Shown here: in pieces, positions 1 through 5,252 of the stretch
Layout of the letters: every line of letters begins with the position of its first letter
How positions within the stretch are numbered: the first letter of the stretch is position 1
NCBI GenBank assembly: GCA_959021945.1
Contig: CAUEYG010000160.1
Span: forward strand, 1 to 5,252
Source: an uncultured Eubacteriales bacterium
GTDB taxonomy: Bacteria; Bacillota; Clostridia; Peptostreptococcales; Anaerovoracaceae
Reading direction: 5' to 3'
DNA length: 5,252 nt
Notes under the pieces: model-generated
What the model saw: only the letters and a program-made list of their open reading frames with translations
The model's database searches: none
What the model was told of the DNA's origin: nothing
Position numbers and translations under genes: made by a program

Positions 1-1
1 T

Positions 2-103
2 ACAAAGATAAGCATGTATCCAAAGCTGTGGGAAGCTACCGATCTGCCTTACAGCCGTCTTTTAGACACTTTGATTGCTCTGGCAACGGATGAAATGGAA
101 TAA
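2..103 (+). CDS. C-terminal fragment of an unidentified protein, cut by the left edge
   Basis: The reading frame is open from the left edge to a TAA at 101-103 and encodes 33 residues, ending LLDTLIALATDEME. It stops 16 bases before the thrS start, with the thrS ribosome binding site directly behind the stop, which is the layout expected of an upstream operon gene. One other frame is also open from the edge, to a TGA at 91-93, but its product is less protein-like and its stop is less well placed. I do not recognise the family from this short piece. A sporulation gene (ytxC) precedes thrS in some Bacilli and Clostridia, but nothing in these residues lets me assign it. Confidence 0.6.
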   Translation, partial: TKISMYPKLWEATDLPYSRLLDTLIALATDEME

Positions 104-105
104 AC

Positions 106-111
106 AGGAGG
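106..111 (+). promoter_or_regulatory. Ribosome binding site of thrS
   Basis: A perfect AGGAGG lies 8 bases before the ATG at 120. This fixes the thrS start at 120 rather than at the in-frame TTG at 75, which lies inside the upstream gene and has no such site at a proper distance. Confidence 0.9.
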
Positions 112-119
112 ATGATCAT

Positions 120-1865
120 ATGGCAAAAGAAAAATTGAATTTTGAAGATGAACAAGTGAAACTTTGTTACAGACACACTACGTCGCATATTCTGGCGCAG
201 GCAGTAAAGCAGCTGTGGCCAGAGGCAAAGCTTGCTATTGGGCCGGCTATTGAAAACGGCTTTTATTATGATTTTGATCTGGAACATAAATTTACAGACC
301 AGGACCTTTTGAAACTGCAAAAAGAAATGAAAAAAATCATCCAGGCCAATTACCCGCTGGAACGCTTTGAGCTTCCAAGGGAAGAGGCCATAGCCAAAAT
401 GAAGGAAATGGGCGAAGAGTATAAAGTAGAGCTAATTGAAGACCTGCCTGAGGATGAAGTAATTTCCTTTTACAAACAAGGAGACTTTGTGGACCTCTGC
501 GCAGGCCCTCATATGGAAAAAACCGGCCAGATTAAAGCCGTAAAGCTGCAGAGTGTAGCCGGCGCCTACTGGAGGGGAGACGAAAAACGTAAAATGCTTC
601 AGAGGATTTACGGCACTTGTTTCCCTTCACAGGCTGAGCTAGATGAATATCTGAAAAAGTTGGAAGAAGCCAAAAAGCGGGATCATCGCAAGATTGGAAA
701 GGAAATGGACTTGTTCGCCCTGTATGAGGAAGGTCCCGGATTTCCGTTTTTTATGCCAAATGGTATGGTAATCCGCAATGAGCTGGAAAACTTTTGGAGA
801 CAGGAGCACAGAAAAAGAGGTTACCAGGAAATCAAAACTCCACTGATTCTCAGTGAACAGCTCTGGCATACCTCAGGGCATTGGGATCATTATCAGGAGA
901 ATATGTATTTTACAAAGATTGATGACGGTGATTATGCCATCAAGCCTATGAACTGCCCTGGAGCCATGTTAGTGTATAAACGAAAAATGTATTCTTACAG
1001 AGATTTTCCTATCCGGATGGGAGAACTGGGTCAAGTGCACAGGCATGAGCTGTCGGGAGCGCTGCATGGGCTAATGCGTGTTCGTACCTTCACCCAGGAT
1101 GACGCCCATATTTTCATGCTTCCGGACCAGATCACAGAAGAAATTATGGGAGTTATTGACTTTATTGATTCTGTGTATAATATGTTTGGGTTTAAGTACC
1201 ATGTAGAGCTTTCTACAAAGCCGGAGGATTCCATGGGATCTCAGGAAGACTGGGATAGAGCCACAAATGCCCTGCGTGAGGCCATGGAAAAAAGAGGGAT
1301 GGACTATGTGGTCAATGAAGGCGATGGAGCCTTTTACGGGCCAAAGCTGGATTTCCATTTGGAAGACTGTCTGGGCAGAACATGGCAGTGCGGAACCATT
1401 CAGCTGGATTTCCAGATGCCGCAGCGATTTGATCTGACTTATGTAGGCTCTGATGGAGAAAAACACAGACCGATTATGATACACCGGGTTATCTTTGGCT
1501 CTATTGAACGGTTTATCGGAATTCTTACAGAGCATTTTGCCGGGAAATTCCCACTATGGCTGGCTCCGGTACAGGTAAAGCTGTTGACTGTAACAGAGAA
1601 GTTTACAGATTACGCCCAGGAAGTAGGTCGCCGGTTGGAGGCTGCAGGGCTGAGGACAGTGGTAGATGTGCGCAACGAAAAGATCGGATACAAAATTAGA
1701 GAGGCCCGCAATGAACGTACCCCGTATATCTGCATTATCGGAGAGCGGGAAGCAGAATCCGGTGCGCTGACGGTTCGCTCCAGCAAGGCAGGTGAGCTGG
1801 GAGAAATGCAGGTGGAAGAGCTGCAGGCAAAACTGCTCAAAGAGATCGAGGACAAGGATGTTTAG
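120..1865 (+). CDS. thrS: Threonyl-tRNA synthetase, short form without the TGS domain
   Basis: This cytoplasmic class II synthetase charges tRNA-Thr with threonine using ATP and edits misacylated seryl-tRNA. The 581-residue product starts almost directly in the editing domain: HTTSH (H19, H23) and CAGPH (C127, H131) form the usual editing-site metal-type motifs. The catalytic core follows, with motif 1 around 221-242, motif 2 with VHRHE (R308) and motif 3 GSIERF (R464). The zinc ligands are C279 (in MNCPG), H330 (in DDAH) and H455. The anticodon-binding domain covers about 480-575. Relative to the E. coli enzyme as I remember it, all key residues are shifted by about 54-56 positions, which matches loss of only the roughly 60-residue N-terminal TGS domain. 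All catalytic residues are present, so the enzyme should be active. The gene lies 16 bases after the upstream gene and overlaps the next one. Confidence 0.98.
   Translation: MAKEKLNFEDEQVKLCYRHTTSHILAQAVKQLWPEAKLAIGPAIENGFYYDFDLEHKFTDQDLLKLQKEMKKIIQANYPLERFELPREEAIAKMKEMGEEYKVELIEDLPEDEVISFYKQGDFVDLCAGPHMEKTGQIKAVKLQSVAGAYWRGDEKRKMLQRIYGTCFPSQAELDEYLKKLEEAKKRDHRKIGKEMDLFALYEEGPGFPFFMPNGMVIRNELENFWRQEHRKRGYQEIKTPLILSEQLWHTSGHWDHYQENMYFTKIDDGDYAIKPMNCPGAMLVYKRKMYSYRDFPIRMGELGQVHRHELSGALHGLMRVRTFTQDDAHIFMLPDQITEEIMGVIDFIDSVYNMFGFKYHVELSTKPEDSMGSQEDWDRATNALREAMEKRGMDYVVNEGDGAFYGPKLDFHLEDCLGRTWQCGTIQLDFQMPQRFDLTYVGSDGEKHRPIMIHRVIFGSIERFIGILTEHFAGKFPLWLAPVQVKLLTVTEKFTDYAQEVGRRLEAAGLRTVVDVRNEKIGYKIREARNERTPYICIIGEREAESGALTVRSSKAGELGEMQVEELQAKLLKEIEDKDV
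1848..1851 (+). promoter_or_regulatory. Ribosome binding site of the DUF2007 gene, inside thrS
   Basis: GAGG sits 6 bases before the ATG at 1858, within the last codons of thrS. It is weaker than the thrS site, so ribosomes finishing thrS probably help initiation on the overlapping gene. Confidence 0.55.
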
Positions 1866-2133
1866 TAACTACGATAAGAAGGAACCATGGCGGGGAGGAG
1901 TTTACCTCTGCACAGCGGAAAGCAGCTTTCAGGCCGATCTATTGGAATCAAAGCTGCGCAGCGAAGGGATTCCCTGCGTAAAGAAATATCAGGCTGCAAG
2001 CAACTTTATTGAAATCGCTATGGGAAATAATAATGTTTATCCCATTGACCTCTATGTGCCGGAGGAAGCGCTGGAAGCGGCAAAAGATGTTATCATACCG
2101 GTCCCTATTGATGATGATTTTGAAGAAGAATAA
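1858..2133 (+). CDS. DUF2007-family small protein (putative signal-transducing protein)
   Basis: The 91-residue product matches the pattern of the DUF2007 family: a beta strand (VYLCTA, about 15-20), a helix (SSFQADLLESKLRSEGIP, about 22-39) and a C-terminal strand/helix unit (IDLYVPEEALEAAKDVI, about 63-79). This gives a small ferredoxin-like alpha/beta fold. The family is annotated only as a putative signal transducer and no reaction is established. The tail is strongly acidic (DDDFEEE). There is no signal peptide or membrane segment, so it is probably cytoplasmic. The ATG at 1858 overlaps the thrS stop by 8 bases and has its own weak ribosome binding site, which points to co-expression with thrS. 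A longer in-frame reading back into thrS exists but would use thrS codons out of frame and is not credible. Family call is from recognition, function unknown. Confidence 0.85.
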   Translation: MFSNYDKKEPWRGGVYLCTAESSFQADLLESKLRSEGIPCVKKYQAASNFIEIAMGNNNVYPIDLYVPEEALEAAKDVIIPVPIDDDFEEE

Positions 2134-2141
2134 AAACAACG

Positions 2142-2196
2142 AAGAAGGTGTCTGCCGTATCCTGTTCTCAGGATTTGGACAGACACCTTCTTTTTC
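2142..2196 (+). terminator. Intrinsic terminator of the thrS unit, possibly bidirectional
   Basis: A 13-bp perfect stem pairs 2142-2154 (AAGAAGGTGTCTG) with 2180-2192, and a T-run at 2189-2195 overlaps and follows the right arm. The large loop holds a second perfect 6-bp stem, ATCCTG (2159-2164) with CAGGAT (2169-2174), closed by a TTCT tetraloop. It begins 8 bases after the stop of the DUF2007 gene. Read on the other strand, the same hairpin lies about 40 bases beyond the stop of the convergent flavoprotein gene and is followed by a looser T-rich stretch, so it may also end that unit, though less efficiently. Confidence 0.9.
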
Positions 2197-2232
2197 TAAT
2201 ACAACACACACTTGTTTTTCTGCAATTAAGAT
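2197..2232. other. Short intergenic spacer between convergent genes
   Basis: The rest of the 99-base gap between the two convergent units, past the terminator hairpin. It contains only a short CA-rich stretch (ACAACACACAC near 2201) and no promoter, small gene or RNA that I can support. Confidence 0.6.
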
Positions 2233-3405
2233 TTATTTCTTACACACACACTTTGCGGCGCAGTAGCCGCTGGAAAAAGCGAACTGCAGATTATATCCGC
2301 CTGTATCTCCATCAATGTCCAGGGTTTCCCCAATTATATAAAGCCCTGGATGTTTTTTGCTTTCAAAGGTTTTTAAATGAACTTCCTCCAGACTGACCCC
2401 ACCGGCAGTGGCCATGGCTGACCCGAAGCCGGAGGTGCCGCTGATGGAAAAGGTATCAGAAAACAGCAGCTGAGACAGTGCCTGGATTTCCTTGCCGGAA
2501 AGAGAGGCAGCCTTTTGAGCGGGATCCATTCCTGCTCTTTGTACCAGAACTTCTGTAAAACGCTTTGGCAGTCCCATAGTTTCCGCCAGACTGGCAGATA
2601 TCTTGCGCCGATCACCGGAAAACCGATGTTCCAGAGCAGCAGCTGGTATGTAGCTGATGGTCAAGGCTTTTCCCGGGCTGGCATAACGGGACAAGTTGAG
2701 TACCGCAGGCCCGGAGAAACTGTTGTGGGTCAGGAGCAAACCGCCTTTTTCCCAGTGGCCATCAATTTGTACAGAAGCGTTTTGAAAAGAAACTCCCGAC
2801 AGATGACGGTAAGGGTATTGCTGAACCGTAACAGGAACCAAGGAAGGCCTGGGACTGACAATGTTTAATCCCATCTTTTCAAGGACTGACAGCATACTGC
2901 CGTCTGAACCTGTTGCTGGGTAAGAACAGCCGCCTGCAGCGATAATTACCTGCCTGCTTTTATAGTTTTCATTAATGAAAAAGATACCGTCCGGCTGGAC
3001 TGTAAGGCTTGTAACAGGACAGTCAGTCACAAGCTCCCATCCTTTTTCTTTGACCAACAGTAGGAGCAGCTTCAAAACCTGTTCAGCCTCCATGGACTTG
3101 GGAAAAACTTTTCCATCCCATCGCTCTGTCAGAGGCAATCCATGTTCTGCATAAAATTTCATGAGCAGCAAATTGTTTGCCTGGTATAGAGCAGAGCGAA
3201 TCTTTGTGCCGCCGGGACCGTAATGACCAATAAAATCCTTGATACTGCCTCCATGGGTTAAATTGCACTGGCCGCTGCCGGAAAGGAGCAGCTTTTGCCC
3301 GGGGGAAGCTGTTTTTTCCAGGATCAGACCTTTTTCTGCCGGACAGTTAGCGGCGAAATACAGGCCTGAGGCCCCACCGCCGATTATAATGCGATCATAC
3401 ATCAT
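2233..3405 (-). CDS. HI0933/YhiN/BaiN-family NAD(P)/FAD-dependent oxidoreductase
   Basis: The 390-residue product is a full-length flavoprotein of the HI0933-like family (PF03486), whose members include E. coli YhiN and the clostridial BaiN. An N-terminal dinucleotide-binding motif, GGGASG (9-14), follows strand RIII and is closed by E30 (LILEK). Further family landmarks are SGSGQCNLT (42-50), KVFPKS (99-104), AAGGCSYPATGSDG (156-169), RPSLVPV (186-192), THNSFSGPAVL (226-236), and the C-terminal FAD-contacting TAGGV (333-337) and GETLDIDGDTGGYNLQ (359-374). It has no signal peptide or membrane segment, so it is cytoplasmic. The substrate cannot be read from sequence; most family members are uncharacterised, and a bile-acid role should not be assumed. 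It starts with ATGATG: the first ATG overlaps the stop of the permease gene upstream, and an AGAGGAA lies 5 bases before it. Either ATG could be used. Confidence 0.93.
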   Translation of the reverse strand: MMYDRIIIGGGASGLYFAANCPAEKGLILEKTASPGQKLLLSGSGQCNLTHGGSIKDFIGHYGPGGTKIRSALYQANNLLLMKFYAEHGLPLTERWDGKVFPKSMEAEQVLKLLLLLVKEKGWELVTDCPVTSLTVQPDGIFFINENYKSRQVIIAAGGCSYPATGSDGSMLSVLEKMGLNIVSPRPSLVPVTVQQYPYRHLSGVSFQNASVQIDGHWEKGGLLLTHNSFSGPAVLNLSRYASPGKALTISYIPAAALEHRFSGDRRKISASLAETMGLPKRFTEVLVQRAGMDPAQKAASLSGKEIQALSQLLFSDTFSISGTSGFGSAMATAGGVSLEEVHLKTFESKKHPGLYIIGETLDIDGDTGGYNLQFAFSSGYCAAKCVCKK

Positions 3406-5252
3406 GTTCTTTCCTCTATCATCTCCTTTAAAAAATCCGGAGCAGACTCCTCGCTAAAGTAGTAAGTATTAGTCTCTCCATCAAATACACGATTCCTTTT
3501 AAATGTGATTTTACATGCAATGATGTCCGGAGTCGTTTCACAAGTATTGAGAATTTGATTCATTTTTTTCTTGTTTTTTATAGAACCTATTTTTTCATAA
3601 TAAGAAGCATCATCCAGTTCCATCATGAGAGCCTCGTCTGCTGCTTCAGCCCGATTCTTTGGATCAGCGGCATATACCGTAATATCCTTGATATCATCAG
3701 CCGTTGGGTTGAACTCCCGGCTGTATTTATGTTTCTTGATCCACTCCATGGTATGAGTGTCGCTTGTTAAAATATTAAGACTGATCCCATCAAGAGAAAC
3801 TCCTGAACCGGGAATGATGGTTTTATAAGTCAGATTGACCATACCGCAGGGCCTCCGTTTGTTGACCTGCTCTTCAAAAGTCCTCTCCCGAAAATCCTGC
3901 TCAATACATTTGATCAACTCATCTTTATCCTTTTTCTTTAAAGGAAGATCATTATAGGTGAAGGCAGAAGAAATGGAAAGCTCGGATTTCTTGAACTTCT
4001 TCAGGTTGTAAAGGGAGTAAAAATCTTTGAACTCCTTTGATTCATAAATGGTTTTGTAATTGGCATTATTACGGAAAAAATCATTCTGAACCCAATAGCT
4101 TCTCTGCAAGTCTGCCGCGCTTTTGTAATAATGCAGCTCAAAGGGAGATGTATCATCAGCTATCAAAGAAGACTCCTGTTTGTTGTCTATGATAGATTGC
4201 TGCAAATCAATGATAGCTCGAATATTTTCTTTTGTTTTATAAATTTCTCTGCCCTTGTCGCCTTTGTAATAGGAGGAATCAAAACGAGGGTCCATCATTA
4301 GCAGGGTTCCGTCGTTGACTGCGATCTTCGTTACCTGACCGGCAGAGGGCAGGCGCGTTTCATAACCGGTTAAATCAAAGGCCAGGATTGACAGAAAGCA
4401 AACGGCTGCAACTGCATAAATCAGAAAACTTTTTACTGCTTTCCGGTTAAAGATACGCAGAGACTTGGTCACAATCATCCTGCCAATGATGAAAGCTGCA
4501 ATACTTCCGCCAATAAAGCCTAAATACATGGTCCAGTCGTTTTCTTCATTTCGAAAGAGCAGAAGCCCGGCCACTGTCATTCCAAAAAAGGTAATGATGT
4601 AGCACACAATCGGGTCAATAATGCTGATAATAAAGGCTTTCTGCGTCCTTTCCAACCTGCGCTTTTTGTACAGCAGAAAAGAGACGACGGTCAGCAGTAC
4701 GGCCAGTACCAGGTAGCATAGGATCAGAATCAGGGGCGCCTCTCCTTTGTGGGAAATGATTCCGTATATAGGAGACAAACTGTTGATAACACTGCTTGTC
4801 TGTTCTGACCAGATAAATCCAAAAAGGAAAGCGCTAAAATATTGAGCTATGACAACCATCAGCCCTGTGACTAAAAAATTCAGTACCAAAGCTGTGAAAA
4901 AATGAATGATTCCGCTACCGGCAATGACTGCGGCAAAAACAGAAATCGTGTAAGCACAGAGCACTGCTGTAAGTGTTTCACCCAGCCAAACGAAAACTTG
5001 CCTGTAGGTAAATACATTGCTGTGGTTTAAAATGGCTGACTCATTTATGCTTCCTATGGCGTTCATGTAATCTGCATGTTCGCTAAAATAAAGGGGCCTT
5101 GCTAAACATAAAAGCAGCAGCCCAGTCAAGATCACCGGCACAATGGAAAAAAACAGGCCGGAGCAAAAACTACTGTTAAACAGCTGTCCCCTTGTAATGG
5201 GAAGGGCATGCATAATGGCTGCGGAGCTATTGTTATACAAATACCGGAATAC
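3402..5252 (-). CDS. ABC-2 type transporter permease with large outer C-terminal domain, 5' end outside the window
   Basis: The frame is open to the right edge, so the N-terminus is missing and the TTG at 5240 is not the start. The visible 616 residues (numbered from the edge) begin VFRYLYNNSSAAIMHALPITRGQLF, the cytoplasmic coupling segment typical of clostridial ABC-2 permeases ('H-LPI-R-LF'). Seven membrane helices follow at about 33-52, 89-112, 116-146, 169-192, 205-230, 238-260 and 274-292. Basic loops YKKRRLER (195-202) and SLRIFNRKAVK (264-274) are placed inside by the positive-inside rule, which puts the last roughly 320 residues outside the cell. This domain is hydrophilic and has four cysteines (449, 469, 571, 580). 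It resembles the C-terminal domain called DUF6449 in such permeases, a name given from memory. An ATP-binding subunit is expected upstream, beyond the window. The substrate is unknown. The stop overlaps the start of the flavoprotein gene. Confidence 0.88.
   Translation of the reverse strand, partial: VFRYLYNNSSAAIMHALPITRGQLFNSSFCSGLFFSIVPVILTGLLLLCLARPLYFSEHADYMNAIGSINESAILNHSNVFTYRQVFVWLGETLTAVLCAYTISVFAAVIAGSGIIHFFTALVLNFLVTGLMVVIAQYFSAFLFGFIWSEQTSSVINSLSPIYGIISHKGEAPLILILCYLVLAVLLTVVSFLLYKKRRLERTQKAFIISIIDPIVCYIITFFGMTVAGLLLFRNEENDWTMYLGFIGGSIAAFIIGRMIVTKSLRIFNRKAVKSFLIYAVAAVCFLSILAFDLTGYETRLPSAGQVTKIAVNDGTLLMMDPRFDSSYYKGDKGREIYKTKENIRAIIDLQQSIIDNKQESSLIADDTSPFELHYYKSAADLQRSYWVQNDFFRNNANYKTIYESKEFKDFYSLYNLKKFKKSELSISSAFTYNDLPLKKKDKDELIKCIEQDFRERTFEEQVNKRRPCGMVNLTYKTIIPGSGVSLDGISLNILTSDTHTMEWIKKHKYSREFNPTADDIKDITVYAADPKNRAEAADEALMMELDDASYYEKIGSIKNKKKMNQILNTCETTPDIIACKITFKRNRVFDGETNTYYFSEESAPDFLKEMIEERT
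3411..3417 (-). promoter_or_regulatory. Ribosome binding site of the flavoprotein gene, inside the permease gene
   Basis: AGAGGAA on the minus strand lies 5 bases before the ATG at 3405 (8 before the second ATG at 3402). It falls within the last codons (EER) of the permease gene, in keeping with translational coupling of the two genes. Confidence 0.75.

Noticed and set aside
75..119. An in-frame TTG at 75 that would add 15 residues to ThrRS
   Set aside because: It lies inside the upstream gene, has no ribosome binding site at a proper distance, and the ATG at 120 has a perfect AGGAGG.
1071..1535. A 154-codon minus-strand open frame within thrS
   Set aside because: It lies wholly within thrS on the opposite strand, has no recognisable protein pattern and is the type of shadow frame common in conserved genes.
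2201..2251. Two short CA-rich stretches (near 2201-2211 and 2240-2250) as a possible repeat
   Set aside because: They are only about ten bases long, imperfect, and the second lies in the flavoprotein coding end; this is within chance.
2515..2868. A 117-codon plus-strand open frame within the flavoprotein gene
   Set aside because: It is antisense to a well-conserved gene, its product resembles no family, and it has no good ribosome binding site.
5238..5240. TTG at 5240 as the start of the permease gene
   Set aside because: The frame stays open to the window edge and the family's coupling segment already begins before it (VFRY), so the gene is truncated by the edge.

Overview
The window looks like an ordinary stretch of chromosome from a low-to-moderate GC Gram-positive anaerobe, most likely a clostridial Firmicute (Lachnospiraceae or a relative). 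The basis is strong AGGAGG-type ribosome binding sites, very tight or overlapping gene spacing, an ABC-2 permease of a type common in Clostridia, and the pairing of thrS with a DUF2007 gene. The organism assignment is inference from style and gene families. No rRNA or other taxonomic marker is present.

Left half, + strand (1-2133): the last 33 codons of an unidentified gene (2-103), then threonyl-tRNA synthetase (thrS, 120-1865), then a 91-residue DUF2007-family protein (1858-2133) that overlaps the end of thrS by 8 bases. The three genes are packed like one transcription unit. The ThrRS has an intact editing domain, catalytic core and anticodon-binding domain but no N-terminal TGS domain. 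There is no room for a T-box leader directly in front of it. The unit ends at a strong hairpin terminator (2142-2196).

Right half, - strand (5252-2233, converging on the same terminator): a 5'-truncated ABC-2 type transporter permease (3402-5252, continuing past the right edge) with seven visible membrane helices and a large C-terminal domain predicted to lie outside the membrane. It is followed by an HI0933/YhiN/BaiN-family FAD-dependent oxidoreductase (2233-3405). The two genes overlap at ATGATG, so they are probably translationally coupled. The two convergent units share a 99-base intergenic gap holding the terminator hairpin.

I see no mobile element, CRISPR array, tRNA, rRNA or obviously novel system. 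The points most worth a second look are the TGS-less ThrRS, the overlap-coupled permease/flavoprotein pair, the four cysteines in the outer domain of the permease, and the variant SGSGQCN motif in the flavoprotein.
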